Of a stretch of DNA of 37,867 nucleotides, positions 8,217-18,406 are shown one piece after another (within the stretch, counting starts at the first letter, position 1; the number at the start of each line of letters is the position of its first letter). The stretch is from Desulfurellaceae bacterium (GTDB lineage Bacteria > Campylobacterota_A > Desulfurellia > Desulfurellales > Hippeaceae): the NCBI GenBank assembly GCA_015486965.1, contig WFQQ01000073.1:1-37867 (forward strand), given 5' to 3'. The position numbers and the translations under genes are program-made. A model generated the notes under the pieces. That model had not been told where the DNA came from and did not search any database. It saw only the letters and a list, made by a program, of their open reading frames with translations.

Positions 8217-10343
8217 ATGAGAAGAATAAAAGTTTTAATTCTACTAATTTTAGGGTTCGCTTTAACTACCTGGGCTGGGACAATAATGAGTGTAAAGATA
8301 GAAAATGGTAGATACCTGGTTAGGTACAGTGGAGATATTTCCTGCAAATCGTTTAAGCTGGACAACCCAAACAGGTTTGTAGTTGACATTGTTGGCGTGG
8401 ATAATTGCAGTATCTGTGATGGCAAGAGCTATTTTACAGAAAATGAGGGCGTTCAAATAAAACAGTGCTGGCATAGAAAAGGAAGTGATGGGATAAGCAA
8501 GCTATACGATAATAACACCTTTAGGGTTTCTTTTGTTGGTATTAATTTTAAGGATGTAAGCTGCGAAAACGATAGGAAGCATTCATTGGTCGTTATAACT
8601 TTTAAAAAACAGAGCTCTCAGGTTGGGATAGAAAAAAACAATAGCACTAATAAAGAGAGTGCAGGTTTGAATGTTGTTGAAAGGATTTCTCTTAGAAAAT
8701 TTAAAAACTATGAAATGGTTGTTGCCCTGCTCAAAAGCAAGCCTAAGTATAATGTAAGAACGGTTGGAGATGAGCTGCTCCTAACAATAAACAACTCAAG
8801 TGCTGTGGCTTCTGCTTTAATAAAGCAGGATTTGAGTGGTGAATCTCAAGCCATTAATTCAATAGAGCCTGTAAAAGCGAGCTCAAATTCGGTTCGCTAT
8901 GTGATAACTTTGAAGAACGGTGTAAAATTGGGTAAATATTACGCAGATGAAAGGCATGTGTATTTGATTTTCCCTGTGAAAAGCCCTTCTCCTGTACAAA
9001 AAGTTGAAAACTCAAGTGAAAAGGGTGAGAAGAAGGTAACAAAAAACAAGAAGATATTGAATATAGACAAACCCATCTCGTTTGATGTTCGTGATGCAGA
9101 GCTTAAAGATATTTTCAGGGTTTTTGCCCAAATCAGTGGTCTAAACTTTATTGTTGGAAATGATGTTAAGGGAACGCTTACTATGAAGTTAAAGGATGTT
9201 CCACTGGATCAAGCATTGAATTTGATTTTGCAGCAGGAGGGTCTTGTAGCAGAAAGGCATGGAAATGTAGTTGTTATAATGACGGCAAGAAAGTATCAAA
9301 TGGAGAAGAATCAGCAGCTTAAGGCACTTCAGGAGAAGAACAGGCTTGAGAGACTTAAGAATTCCATAACAAAAGTTATAAACCTGAACTATGTAACGCC
9401 TGATTATGCTGTGAGCATTATTAATAAATTGCTTTACAATTCACAGAAGGGTGTTAGCGGTTTTGTTGTGTCAGATGTTAAAAACAACTCCATTATATGT
9501 CACGATACACCTGAGAATATAAAAAAGATTGAAAGAATTGTTAGGATGATAGACCACAAAAAGAAAGCCGTAGAAATAGATGCAAGGATTGTTGAGATAA
9601 GTAAGACATTTGAAAGGCAGCTTGGTATTCAATGGGGCGGGACTTTTGAGAACTACTATAACGCCCCTGCAACTACTAAAACATTCATTGCTGCAGGTAA
9701 TGGCGATAACTTGCCGAGCAACCCTTTTAATCCCGATTTAACAAAACCTGGCGATGATTTCATAGTGAATCTTCCAACAACACTGAGTGATGCTCCTGTG
9801 GCTGCTAATCTTGGTCTTTTGATTGGAAGGGCAGATTACAATATTGACTTAAAATTAACCGCTGGAGAGATAGAGGGCTATACCAAGATTATCTCATCAC
9901 CTAAGGTTATAACCCTTGACAATCAACCCGCAAAGATAGAGAGTGGTCAACAGATACCTTATCAAGAAACTGCAGGTGCGAGCGGTGCTACAAGTGTTAG
10001 CTTCAAAGATGCTACACTGTCGTTAGAGGTTACCCCGCACATCACAAATGATAATCAGATCATATTGAAGGTCAAAGTGAGCAAGAACTCGGCTGACTTT
10101 GCACACGCAGTCAACGGTGAGCCCCCAATAAATACAAATACAGTTCAAACTACAGTGATTTTATCAAACGGAGAAACACTTGTTCTTGGTGGATTGGTTC
10201 AGAAGACAAACTTGAAGACAACAAGTGGTGTTCCGGGTTTGATGAGGATACCTCTTTTAGGGTGGTTATTTAAGACAAAGAGGTATTACAATCCAGAAAA
10301 TGAGCTGTTTATTTTCGTAACGCCTAAAATAATAAATAAGTAG
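8217..10343 (+). CDS. pilQ: Type IV pilus secretin PilQ
   Basis: A 708-residue outer-membrane secretin. Order: signal peptide (1-20); a beta-rich AMIN-like region (about 22-125) with several cysteines; a second AMIN-like region (about 150-255); a linker; an STN/N0 domain beginning ISFDVRDAELKDIFR (about 285-355); a secretin N1 domain (about 380-460, VINLNYVTPDYAVSIINKLL); and the C-terminal secretin barrel with SSPKVITLDNQPAKIESGQ and the signature VPGLMRIPLLGWLFK. It forms the gated pore through which the pilus, or DNA during uptake, crosses the outer membrane. Its N-terminal cysteines (SCKSF, NCSICDG and others) are unusual for PilQ and may form disulfides. The gene lies 13 bases after the PilP-like gene, and a lipoprotein gene starts 8 bases after its stop. 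Confidence 0.95.
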   Translation: MRRIKVLILLILGFALTTWAGTIMSVKIENGRYLVRYSGDISCKSFKLDNPNRFVVDIVGVDNCSICDGKSYFTENEGVQIKQCWHRKGSDGISKLYDNNTFRVSFVGINFKDVSCENDRKHSLVVITFKKQSSQVGIEKNNSTNKESAGLNVVERISLRKFKNYEMVVALLKSKPKYNVRTVGDELLLTINNSSAVASALIKQDLSGESQAINSIEPVKASSNSVRYVITLKNGVKLGKYYADERHVYLIFPVKSPSPVQKVENSSEKGEKKVTKNKKILNIDKPISFDVRDAELKDIFRVFAQISGLNFIVGNDVKGTLTMKLKDVPLDQALNLILQQEGLVAERHGNVVVIMTARKYQMEKNQQLKALQEKNRLERLKNSITKVINLNYVTPDYAVSIINKLLYNSQKGVSGFVVSDVKNNSIICHDTPENIKKIERIVRMIDHKKKAVEIDARIVEISKTFERQLGIQWGGTFENYYNAPATTKTFIAAGNGDNLPSNPFNPDLTKPGDDFIVNLPTTLSDAPVAANLGLLIGRADYNIDLKLTAGEIEGYTKIISSPKVITLDNQPAKIESGQQIPYQETAGASGATSVSFKDATLSLEVTPHITNDNQIILKVKVSKNSADFAHAVNGEPPINTNTVQTTVILSNGETLVLGGLVQKTNLKTTSGVPGLMRIPLLGWLFKTKRYYNPENELFIFVTPKIINK

Positions 10344-10351
10344 GAGGAGCC

Positions 10352-12094
10352 ATGAGGAGTATAAATAGGGTTAGAGCTGCATTTGTTCTTTTGATCTCTT
10401 TTCTCGTGCCATTATTACTTTACAGCTGTGGTGGAGCAGGTGGGGGCGGTAGCTTGCTCGAAAATCCAGCAGATAATCCTGCTTCTGTCCAAATTCGAGT
10501 GCCCGATGCATTGCAAACAGTTGAGCCAGATGGTAAGGCGGTAATTCCCATAGCGGTTTCAGTTTACAACAAGAATGGACACCTTTTGGGTGATGTTACC
10601 GCTGAGGTTTCCTTAGATCCCGACATTGGAACGCTTGATGCAGCCTCAAAAGAGGTGAAAACTGGCACTGTTACTTTTTATTATACCGTTCCAAACTATG
10701 ACACAGTTGAATCTGAAGATACAGATTATGTTACTATAAATGTTACTGCTACCAATTACGACACAGGCGTTTCTGTTAGCACAACAAGAAAGATATACTT
10801 TGAAGTCTATCCTTCAAAAATAGTTGCTTTAATTCCCGATAACTCGACCATCTTGCCTGCAGATGGAAAGACAGTGGTTCCTGTGACGGTTTATGCCTTC
10901 AGGGGTGATGGCAAGCCTCTTACAAATGCTGTAATCTATGCTTATGCTTCTCCAGATGTTGGAAGTTTTGATGCTGTTTCAAAACAGACAGATGACACAA
11001 CTGGTGTTGCTACATTTAATTATACAATTCCTTCTAAAGATGAGCTTTTAATGGCTCACAGCAATAGTGTTACTTTATCATTTAAAGATGAAACTGGGAA
11101 AGCAGTTGATTCGGTAGTTATCCATTTCAGTAATGTCAGTGTGGGAAACGGTGTACCCGCAGCTGTTATGCTTAAGAGTCAGCCATCTTCTATCTTTTCT
11201 TCCAATGTACCTACGGGTCCCAAAACCAGTCAGATTATAGCAAATGTTGTGGATAGCTCTGGTAGCCCAGTAAATGGATATAAGGTTAGGTTTACTCTTG
11301 TGAAAAAGCCCAATGGTTCATATCTGACCACCAGCGAAGCCGCTGTTAATAATGGTTATGCCATAACAGATTTCGTTTCTGGGGATGTGAGTGGTGTTGC
11401 TCTGATTAAAGCTGAGGTTGAAGGCGTAACAGGTGTGTATAGCTATGTTCCAGTTTATATAGAGGGTGGACAGGCGAGCTCGATTACACTGTTGACAAGT
11501 GGAACGGTTCAAGCCAACGATGATAATGGAACGAGGACGCTACAGGTATTTGCCTTTGTTAAAGATTCAAGTGGCAATCCTGTAGCCGATGGCACTGTAG
11601 TCAATTTCTCTGTAGATGATAGTTGCGGAGGTATGATTTCAAGTTCAGCTACAACTAAATCTGGTGTTGCACAGGCCACCCTAACATACCCAGCTGTTTG
11701 TATATGGAAACCCTACAGGATTACAGCAAGCTCCCAGAGTGGGATTGTGGCTACTCTGAACGGTGGTTATCCAGCTGTTGATCCTGTTAAGCTCACGCTT
11801 GCTGGTCCAACAACTGTGGGAGCTAATGGTGGCGTTATAAATATATCCCTTGAACTTAAAGATGAAAACGGAAGCGGTTTGCCCATTTATGGGGCAGGTG
11901 TTAGGATGTACTCATCTTTGGATAATGTAACTTTCAATCCATCTATTGTAACTACAGATATTTATGGTCAAGGGCAAACTACAGCGATAATACCAGCTAA
12001 TAATGATAATAACTCCGAGCAAAGGACATTCACCATAACAGGTCAGGTTGGAACAGCCATAGGTAGCATAACAATAACACAGGAAGCTCCTTAA
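10352..12094 (+). CDS. Lipoprotein with about five bacterial Ig-like (Big/invasin-type) domains
   Basis: A 580-residue protein with a type II signal peptide ending in a lipobox-like LLYSC (Cys26), then a glycine-rich linker (GGAGGGGS). The rest is a string of about five roughly 100-residue beta-sandwich repeats. Repeat signatures are GKAVIPIAVSVYNKNGHLL, GKTVVPVTVYAFRGDGKPL, TSQIIANVVDSSGSPV and TLQVFAFVKDSSGNPV, each followed by a GVATFNYTIP-like strand, the pattern of Big_1 domains in invasins and intimins. Almost no lysine clusters or catalytic motifs are present, so a structural or adhesive role at the outer membrane is likely. It follows pilQ by 8 bases with a strong AGGAGGAG ribosome binding site, so it may be a pilus-associated or secretin-stabilising surface protein; that link is inference. 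Confidence 0.85.
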   Translation: MRSINRVRAAFVLLISFLVPLLLYSCGGAGGGGSLLENPADNPASVQIRVPDALQTVEPDGKAVIPIAVSVYNKNGHLLGDVTAEVSLDPDIGTLDAASKEVKTGTVTFYYTVPNYDTVESEDTDYVTINVTATNYDTGVSVSTTRKIYFEVYPSKIVALIPDNSTILPADGKTVVPVTVYAFRGDGKPLTNAVIYAYASPDVGSFDAVSKQTDDTTGVATFNYTIPSKDELLMAHSNSVTLSFKDETGKAVDSVVIHFSNVSVGNGVPAAVMLKSQPSSIFSSNVPTGPKTSQIIANVVDSSGSPVNGYKVRFTLVKKPNGSYLTTSEAAVNNGYAITDFVSGDVSGVALIKAEVEGVTGVYSYVPVYIEGGQASSITLLTSGTVQANDDNGTRTLQVFAFVKDSSGNPVADGTVVNFSVDDSCGGMISSSATTKSGVAQATLTYPAVCIWKPYRITASSQSGIVATLNGGYPAVDPVKLTLAGPTTVGANGGVINISLELKDENGSGLPIYGAGVRMYSSLDNVTFNPSIVTTDIYGQGQTTAIIPANNDNNSEQRTFTITGQVGTAIGSITITQEAP

Positions 12095-12104
12095 AGTTTT
12101 ATAA

Positions 12105-12551
12105 ATGAGAGAGATAGTTAACCGCAAAGCCCGCCATGACTATGACATCCTGGAGACCTACGAGGCGGGCATTGCCCTCAAGGGCAGCGAAGTTAAAGCA
12201 ATAAGGATGGGCTCTGCTAATTTGAAGGATAGTTATGCAGAGATTAAAAATGGAGAAGTCTACCTCAATAACTTTCACATAAGTCCATACAAGTTTGCCT
12301 CTAAACACACAAATCACGACCCTTACAGAAAAAAGAAGCTTCTCTTGCACAAATATCAGATAAGAAAACTGATAGGTAAAGTTAAAGAGAAAGGACTTAC
12401 GCTGATTCCTTTGAGAGTCTATTCTAAAAATGGGAAGATTAAGGTTGAGCTTGCCCTTGCAAAGGGTAAGAAGCTGTACGATAAGAGAAAGGATATAAAA
12501 GAGAGAGACCTGGCAAGAGAGGCAGAGAGGGAGCTCGCACGCTTTAGATAA
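12105..12551 (+). CDS. smpB: SsrA (tmRNA)-binding protein SmpB
   Basis: A 148-residue protein of normal SmpB length. It has the conserved N-terminus ([20 protein letters not shown]), the KGSEVKAIR motif that contacts tmRNA, the HISPYKFA segment and the basic C-terminal tail ([29 protein letters not shown]), which inserts into the empty mRNA channel of stalled ribosomes. It works with tmRNA in trans-translation to rescue ribosomes. No tmRNA gene is seen in the window. The ATG follows the lipoprotein stop by 10 bases and has no strong Shine-Dalgarno sequence, suggesting coupling to upstream translation or a low initiation rate. Confidence 0.97.
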   Translation: MREIVNRKARHDYDILETYEAGIALKGSEVKAIRMGSANLKDSYAEIKNGEVYLNNFHISPYKFASKHTNHDPYRKKKLLLHKYQIRKLIGKVKEKGLTLIPLRVYSKNGKIKVELALAKGKKLYDKRKDIKERDLAREAERELARFR

Positions 12552-12617
12552 TCTTTGAAATAAGAGCAGAAATGTATAAAATGGTTTGATATTTATGTGA
12601 ACTAAGGGGAGAACTTT

Positions 12618-15600
12618 ATGCCAAAACGGAAAGACCTTAAAAAGATAATGATTATAGGCTCAGGTCCAATTGTGATAGGTCAGGCGTGTGAGTTTGATTA
12701 CTCTGGAACCCAAGCGTGTAAGGCTTTAAAAGGAGAAGGGTATGAAATTGTGCTTGTAAACTCAAACCCTGCCACAATTATGACAGATCCGATGCTTGCC
12801 GATAGGACATACATTGAGCCCATAACTGTGGATTTCCTTGAGAAGATAATAAGAAAAGAAAGACCTGATGCCATACTACCGACTCTTGGTGGGCAGACAG
12901 CTTTGAACGCTGCTATGGATCTGTATAATCACGGGATTTTGAAAGAGTACGGTGTAGAGCTTATTGGTGCTGATGCTCAGGTTATAAAGAGGGCTGAGGA
13001 TAGGGAAGAGTTTAAAAGGGCGATGGAGGAGATTGGCTTGAAGGTTCCCGCATCTGGAGTTGCTCATAATTTGCAGGAAGCCATAAATGTTGTTGAGAAA
13101 ATAGGCTTTCCAGTTATTATAAGGCCATCTTTTACCCTTGGCGGTACGGGAGCTGGTGTCGCTTACAACAGAGAGGAGTTTGAAGAGGTTGTCAAGTGGG
13201 GTTTGGAGCAAAGTCCTGTAAGTGAGGTTTTGATAGAGCAGTCCGTTTTAGGATGGAAAGAGTATGAGCTTGAGGTAATGCGTGATAAAAAGGATAATGT
13301 GTTTATTATATGCTCCATTGAGAACTTTGACCCTATGGGTATCCATACTGGTGATTCCATAACCGTTGCCCCTGCCCAGACCCTTTCCGATAAAGAGTAT
13401 CAGATCTTGAGGGATGCGGCTATTGACATAATAAGAAAGGTTGGGGTGGAAACCGGTGGCTCAAATATCCAGTTTGCTGTAAACCCTGAAAACGGCGAGT
13501 TTGTTGTTATAGAGATGAACCCAAGGGTTTCAAGGTCTTCGGCTTTAGCAAGCAAAGCAACGGGTTTCCCTATCGCCAAGTTTGCCGCACTTTTGAGTGT
13601 TGGATACACATTGGACGAGATTCCTAACGATATAACAAAAAAAACGCCTGCAAGCTTTGAGCCCGTTCTTGACTATGTTGTGGTTAAGATTCCTCGCTTT
13701 ACATTTGAGAAGTTCAACACCCCCGATTTTCTTGGAACTCAGATGAAGAGCGTTGGGGAGGTAATGGCTATTGGGAGAACTTTTAAAGAATCACTCCAGA
13801 AAGCGTTGAGGTCTTTGGAGTACGATTGGGATGGCTTTGTAGAGACTAACTGCTCCGATGACGAACTGAAAAATAGACTTATAAACCCCAACTCAAAGAG
13901 ACTTTTGTATATAGGTGAGGCTTTCAGGCGCGGTTATAGTGTGGATTATGTTTATGAGCTTACCTACATAGATAGGTGGTTTCTGTTTAATATAAAGCAG
14001 ATTATTGATAAAGAGGAAGAGATAAAGAGGAACCCGGAACTTTTGGATAAAAAGATGAGACAGCTTAAACAGTATGGATTTTCTGACAAGAGACTTGCCT
14101 TTCTTTCGGGAAGAGATGAGAAAGAGATAAGGGACAGGAGAAAGGGGATCGGGATTTCGAGTGTTTATAAGATGGTTGACACATGTGCTGGTGAATTCGA
14201 GGCTTATACACCTTACTTCTACTCAACCTATGAGGATGAGAATGAGTCGATCCCATCAAAAAACAGGAAGGTGGTTATTCTTGGAAGCGGTCCCAATAGG
14301 ATAGGGCAGGGTATCGAGTTCGACTATACATGCGTTCACGGCGCTCTGGAGTTAAAAAGCGAGGGCTACGAAGCAATTATGGTTAATTGCAATCCAGAGA
14401 CCGTATCAACAGATTATGATATATCCAACAGACTCTACTTTGAACCGCTTGTTTTCGAAGATGTAATGAACATTATAGAGAATGAGAAACCCTACGGTGT
14501 TATTGTGCAATTTGGGGGTCAAACACCTTTAAAACTGTCTTTGCCATTGAAAGATGCAGGAGTTAAGGTGCTGGGCACAGACCCGAAGAGTATAGATATT
14601 GCAGAGGATAGAGAGCTTTTCAGGGATTTGATAAACAGGCTGAGGTTGGTTCAACCTGAGAGCGGAATTGCACATTCCAAGGAGGAAGCCATTAATGTTG
14701 CGAGTATGATAGGTTATCCTGTTCTTGTTCGTCCATCTTATGTGTTGGGCGGTCGTGCTATGATGATAATATTCAACGAAGAGCAACTTAGGGAGTATGT
14801 TGACGAAGCTGTTGAAGTAAGTGGAGAGCACCCCTTGCTTGTGGATAAGTTTTTAGAGGATGCCATAGAGGTTGATGTGGATGCTGTTAGTGATGGTGAT
14901 GATTGTGTTGTTGCCGCTGTTATGGAGCATATAGAGGCTGCTGGTGTTCACTCTGGTGATTCGGCATGCTCCATACCACCGAGAACATTGAAACGGGAGA
15001 TTGTTGAGGAGATAAAAAGGGAGACACGACTACTTGCAAAGGAGCTTAAAGTTGTGGGTTTAATCAATATACAGTTCGCCGTAAAGAATGATACCGTCTA
15101 TATACTTGAGGTTAATCCGAGGGCATCGAGAACGGTTCCCTTTGTAAGCAAGGCTACAGGGGTGCACTGGGCTAAAGTTGCAACCCAGCTAATAATGGGA
15201 AAGAAGATAAAAGAGCTTGGGATTAAAGAGGCTGAGCCCGATTATTACGCAGTTAAGGAGTCGGTGTTTCCCTTTGTTAAATTTCCCGATGTTGATGTCA
15301 CGCTTGGTCCTGAAATGCGCTCCACGGGTGAGGTTATGGGCATAGCTAAGGAGTTCCCAATAGCATATTACAAAGCTTTACTCGCAAGTGGAATGAGACT
15401 TCCCACTCAAGGAAATGTATTTTTATCCCTTTCAGACAGGGATAAGCCGCAGGGTGTCTCTTTAGCTTCCCAGCTGCTTGGGCTGGGATTTAATGTGTTT
15501 TGCACAAAAGGAACCTATGAGTATTTGAAGAGAGAGGGGGTTGGGGTTCAGCTTGTAAAAAAGGTTAGCGAGGGTAGGCCAAATATACTTGATAAAATGA

Positions 15601-15818
15601 AAAATAATAATATAAATTTTGTTATAAATACGCCCTCTGGTAGGCGTTCAAGGACAGACTCTTTTTATATTAGAAGAACGGCTCTTATGATGAATATACC
15701 GTATTGCACAACCATTGCTGGAGCTCATGCGGCCGTTCAGGCTATAGAGGCTATAATTAAAGGAAAGGAGTTGGAGGTTGCGCCTATACAGGATTACTAC
15801 AAGAAAGAGGTGGATTAA
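12618..15818 (+). CDS. carB: Carbamoyl-phosphate synthase large subunit
   Basis: A 1066-residue enzyme at the usual CarB length. It holds two homologous ATP-grasp halves: the first opens with [20 protein letters not shown], the second with [18 protein letters not shown] near residue 553. The oligomerisation segment lies between, and a C-terminal MGS-like allosteric domain begins near residue 935 ([15 protein letters not shown]). It makes carbamoyl phosphate from bicarbonate, ATP and ammonia supplied by CarA, feeding pyrimidine and arginine synthesis. carA is not in the window. The start has a good AAGGGGAG ribosome binding site. The greA ATG directly abuts the CarB stop. Grouping with pyrK and pyrD suggests a pyrimidine-leaning operon, with greA inserted between. 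Confidence 0.97.
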   Translation: MPKRKDLKKIMIIGSGPIVIGQACEFDYSGTQACKALKGEGYEIVLVNSNPATIMTDPMLADRTYIEPITVDFLEKIIRKERPDAILPTLGGQTALNAAMDLYNHGILKEYGVELIGADAQVIKRAEDREEFKRAMEEIGLKVPASGVAHNLQEAINVVEKIGFPVIIRPSFTLGGTGAGVAYNREEFEEVVKWGLEQSPVSEVLIEQSVLGWKEYELEVMRDKKDNVFIICSIENFDPMGIHTGDSITVAPAQTLSDKEYQILRDAAIDIIRKVGVETGGSNIQFAVNPENGEFVVIEMNPRVSRSSALASKATGFPIAKFAALLSVGYTLDEIPNDITKKTPASFEPVLDYVVVKIPRFTFEKFNTPDFLGTQMKSVGEVMAIGRTFKESLQKALRSLEYDWDGFVETNCSDDELKNRLINPNSKRLLYIGEAFRRGYSVDYVYELTYIDRWFLFNIKQIIDKEEEIKRNPELLDKKMRQLKQYGFSDKRLAFLSGRDEKEIRDRRKGIGISSVYKMVDTCAGEFEAYTPYFYSTYEDENESIPSKNRKVVILGSGPNRIGQGIEFDYTCVHGALELKSEGYEAIMVNCNPETVSTDYDISNRLYFEPLVFEDVMNIIENEKPYGVIVQFGGQTPLKLSLPLKDAGVKVLGTDPKSIDIAEDRELFRDLINRLRLVQPESGIAHSKEEAINVASMIGYPVLVRPSYVLGGRAMMIIFNEEQLREYVDEAVEVSGEHPLLVDKFLEDAIEVDVDAVSDGDDCVVAAVMEHIEAAGVHSGDSACSIPPRTLKREIVEEIKRETRLLAKELKVVGLINIQFAVKNDTVYILEVNPRASRTVPFVSKATGVHWAKVATQLIMGKKIKELGIKEAEPDYYAVKESVFPFVKFPDVDVTLGPEMRSTGEVMGIAKEFPIAYYKALLASGMRLPTQGNVFLSLSDRDKPQGVSLASQLLGLGFNVFCTKGTYEYLKREGVGVQLVKKVSEGRPNILDKMKNNNINFVINTPSGRRSRTDSFYIRRTALMMNIPYCTTIAGAHAAVQAIEAIIKGKELEVAPIQDYYKKEVD

Positions 15819-16289
15819 ATGGGAGAGAAGATATTGATTACCCCACAGGGGTATAAAAAGCTGCTTGAGGAGATGGAAGATTTACAAAAGCGGCAGAGAC
15901 CTGCGATAATAAAGGAGATTGAAGAAGCAAGGGCGAAGGGTGATTTGAGCGAGAACGCCGAGTACCATGCAGCAAAGGAGAAGCATGCTTTGATTGAGAA
16001 TAGGATTTCTGAGCTGTCTGAGAAGATTAACAATGCTCAGATAGTTGATCCATCTACTGTGCCCAAGGATAGGGTAAACTTTGGGTGTACCGTTGTGCTT
16101 TACGATATAGACAACGACGAGGAGATTGAATACACCATAGTGGGCGAAGATGAATCCGACCCAAAGGGTGGTAAAATCTCTGTAAACAGCCCCATAGCAC
16201 GAGCTCTCCTTGGTAAGGAGGAGGGGGATGAGGTTGAGGTTCGGGTGCCTGCTGGAACAAGAAGGTTTGAGATTGTGGAGATAAGGTGA
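15819..16289 (+). CDS. greA: Transcription elongation factor GreA
   Basis: A 156-residue protein. The N-terminal antiparallel coiled coil (about 10-75) carries the conserved tip motif ARAKGDLSENAEYHAAKE with the acidic residues that enter the RNA polymerase secondary channel and trigger transcript cleavage. The C-terminal FKBP-like domain ends VRVPAGTRRFEIVEIR. It rescues backtracked RNA polymerase. The start codon directly follows the carB stop (TAAATG), with GAGGTGG as ribosome binding site inside carB. The stop overlaps the GTG start of pyrK by four bases. Confidence 0.97.
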   Translation: MGEKILITPQGYKKLLEEMEDLQKRQRPAIIKEIEEARAKGDLSENAEYHAAKEKHALIENRISELSEKINNAQIVDPSTVPKDRVNFGCTVVLYDIDNDEEIEYTIVGEDESDPKGGKISVNSPIARALLGKEEGDEVEVRVPAGTRRFEIVEIR

Positions 16290-17017
16290 GATTAAAAATA
16301 GTTGAGAATAAAAAGATAGCCAAGGATACCTTTATTCTTAAAGTAGAAAATCCAGCACTTTTTGAGATTTTACCCGGTCAGTTTTTTATGATTAAAATTA
16401 ACGAATTCAACTATCCCCTTTTGAGGAGGCCTTTTAGTGTTGCAGGTTTCTCAAACACCATAGATATTATTTATCGCATTGTGGGCGAGGGAACAGCCAT
16501 ACTGTCTAAAAAAAGAGAGGGTGAATTTCTGGATTTTTTGGGTCCTTTAGGAACTGGCTTTAAGATTAACTCTGCCAAGAGGTTGATTTTGGTTGGGGGC
16601 GGTGTAGGAGTTGCCCCACTGCTCTATCTGAAAGATGTGATTGAAAATATATATAAAATAGTGTGCGAAGCGTATTTTGGTTTTAACAGCAGGGATGAAG
16701 TGTTTACAGATGATGGGTTTATCTCAACAATGGATGGAAGTTTGGGGTTTAAAGGAACGGCAGTTGATATGGTTCAGGATAAGTTGGATGAAGATTCGCT
16801 TATTTTTGCGTGTGGCCCTGTTCCTATGATGAAGAAACTTGCTCTTCTCTCTTTTGAGTATGGGTGCAGTATGCAGGTTTCACTGGAGTCGAGAATGGCT
16901 TGTGGTATCGGTGTGTGTTTGGGCTGCGTTGTTGAGACTGTTGATGGAGACTTCAAAAGGGTGTGCGTGGAAGGTCCTGTTTTTGATTTTGAGGAGATAC
17001 AGTGGCAGGAAATGTAA
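16286..17017 (+). CDS. pyrK: Dihydroorotate dehydrogenase B, electron-transfer (FAD/[2Fe-2S]) subunit
   Basis: A 243-residue ferredoxin reductase-type protein. The FAD-binding barrel includes LPGQFFMIKI and the RRPFSV flavin motif, the NAD-binding domain begins LVGGGVGVAPLLYL, and the C-terminal iron-sulfur motif is CGIGVCLGCVVE with a later Cys in FKRVCVEGPVF. These four cysteines bind the [2Fe-2S] cluster of PyrK. With PyrD it forms the heterotetrameric, NAD-linked class 1B dihydroorotate dehydrogenase, the form common in anaerobes. It starts at a GTG overlapping the greA stop (GTGA) and overlaps pyrD by 16 bases. Confidence 0.95.
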   Translation: MRLKIVENKKIAKDTFILKVENPALFEILPGQFFMIKINEFNYPLLRRPFSVAGFSNTIDIIYRIVGEGTAILSKKREGEFLDFLGPLGTGFKINSAKRLILVGGGVGVAPLLYLKDVIENIYKIVCEAYFGFNSRDEVFTDDGFISTMDGSLGFKGTAVDMVQDKLDEDSLIFACGPVPMMKKLALLSFEYGCSMQVSLESRMACGIGVCLGCVVETVDGDFKRVCVEGPVFDFEEIQWQEM

Positions 17018-17922
17018 ATCTTACCGTTAAGTTGGGAAGTTTAATATTTAAAAACCCTGTTTTAACCGCATCGGGGACATTTGGTTACGGCGTTGAGTTT
17101 GAGAGGTATGTGGATTTAAACAGGCTCGGTGGTTTTGTGGTAAAGGGGTTAAGTTTACATGAAAAGAGAGGAAATAGACCACCGAGAATTGTTGAGACAC
17201 CGTGTGGAATGTTGAATGCTATTGGTTTACAAAATGTTGGCATTGATAGGTTTTTAGAAGAGAAGCTCCCGAAACTTGCAGGCTTGAATACTCACATTAT
17301 TGCAAATATATATGGAACTGAAATTGAGGAATTTGTCAGATTGGCGGAGATTCTTGAAGGGGTGCCAGAAATTTCTGCTTTGGAGGTCAATGTATCGTGT
17401 CCCAATGTTTCTAAAGGAGGGGCTTTGTTTGGAAAGGACCCGGATATGGTGTATGTGCTGACTGCCTCAATAAAAAAGGTTTCGAATAAGAGTGTAATAA
17501 TCAAGTTGACGCCCAATGTTGATGATGTTGCATTTATCGCACAGGCAGCCCAGTCTGGAGGGGCTGATGCTGTGAGTTTGATAAATACCATAACGGGCAT
17601 GGTTATAGATGTTAAAGAAAAAAAACCCCTGCTTGCCAATAAAACAGGGGGTCTTAGTGGGCCTGCCATATACCCTGTGGGTGTTAGAATGGTGTATGAA
17701 GTGTATGAAAAGGTTAAGATACCAATTATTGGCGTTGGTGGTATTTATAACATAGATGTTGCTTTGCAGTATATAATGGCAGGGGCAACCTTGATAGAGA
17801 TAGGCACTGCAAATTTTGTTGACCCAACTATATCGGTTCAAATAATAAAAGGGCTTGAGGAGTTTGTGATTGAAGAAGGTTTGGATAGTATTTCTGAGCT
17901 TGTGGGTATCGCTCACGGTTAG
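17002..17922 (+). CDS. pyrD: Dihydroorotate dehydrogenase, class 1B catalytic subunit
   Basis: A 306-residue FMN TIM-barrel enzyme that oxidises dihydroorotate to orotate in pyrimidine synthesis. Visible family signatures are the N-terminal LIFKNPVLTASGTFGYG, LEVNVSCPNVSKGG around the catalytic cysteine, VIIKLTPN, and the phosphate-binding IPIIGVGGIYN near the C-terminus. A catalytic Cys (NVSCPN), as opposed to Ser, marks class 1, and the adjacent PyrK marks class 1B. The start is a GTG at 17002 inside the pyrK 3' end. Its own last 53 bases encode, in another frame, the signal peptide of the next gene. Confidence 0.96.
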   Translation: MAGNVNLTVKLGSLIFKNPVLTASGTFGYGVEFERYVDLNRLGGFVVKGLSLHEKRGNRPPRIVETPCGMLNAIGLQNVGIDRFLEEKLPKLAGLNTHIIANIYGTEIEEFVRLAEILEGVPEISALEVNVSCPNVSKGGALFGKDPDMVYVLTASIKKVSNKSVIIKLTPNVDDVAFIAQAAQSGGADAVSLINTITGMVIDVKEKKPLLANKTGGLSGPAIYPVGVRMVYEVYEKVKIPIIGVGGIYNIDVALQYIMAGATLIEIGTANFVDPTISVQIIKGLEEFVIEEGLDSISELVGIAHG

Positions 17923-18406
17923 CTCTTTTGCTTTTGATATTAACGATATATTCAATGTTTATAGGCATAAAAGTATAAAGCTGTGTTTCACACAGCTATC
18001 AATAAATGGAATGACGGGTCAGTCTATTGAAAGAAAGGGTATAATGACCATTGTAGCCAACAGTAGAATGGAGTTTGAATATCCCGATGAAAAGATTGTT
18101 ATAAACAACTTTCAGGCTGTGGATGTGAAAAATGGCAAGAGGCGTGTTTACAAACTTTCGGGTTTCAATAGGGTTCTTTTTGATATGTTTTTGGGCAGGA
18201 AAAATATCAAAGAGCTGTTTGATGAAAGAAGGATTGATAACTCAACTTATCAGCTTTTACCCAAATACGAAAGCAACATTGCCTCGGTCTATGTTTATAT
18301 TTCTAATGATAGGGTTAAAAAGATAAAAATCGTGGATATTTACGCCAATAGAACCGTTTACACTTTTTATGATTTTCCTTGCAAGCGAGCACAAAGGGGA
18401 AGTTGA
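17870..18406 (+). CDS. LolA-like periplasmic lipoprotein-carrier protein
   Basis: A 178-residue protein with a signal peptide (about 1-22: KKVWIVFLSLWVSLTVSSFAF), followed by a beta-rich domain in the LolA/LolB style: RKGIMTIVANSRMEFEYPDEKIVINN, where LolA proteins typically carry the strand-turn-strand that lines the lipid cavity. LolA ferries lipoproteins from the inner to the outer membrane. The start is a TTG at 17870, preceded seven bases upstream by GAGGAG, and lies wholly inside pyrD, so the signal peptide is encoded in the overlap. A later start would lose the signal peptide. The 3' end overlaps the next gene by 38 bases. LolA is inferred from the fold pattern; the match is weak, so a symbol is not given. 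Confidence 0.72.
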   Translation: MKKVWIVFLSLWVSLTVSSFAFDINDIFNVYRHKSIKLCFTQLSINGMTGQSIERKGIMTIVANSRMEFEYPDEKIVINNFQAVDVKNGKRRVYKLSGFNRVLFDMFLGRKNIKELFDERRIDNSTYQLLPKYESNIASVYVYISNDRVKKIKIVDIYANRTVYTFYDFPCKRAQRGS

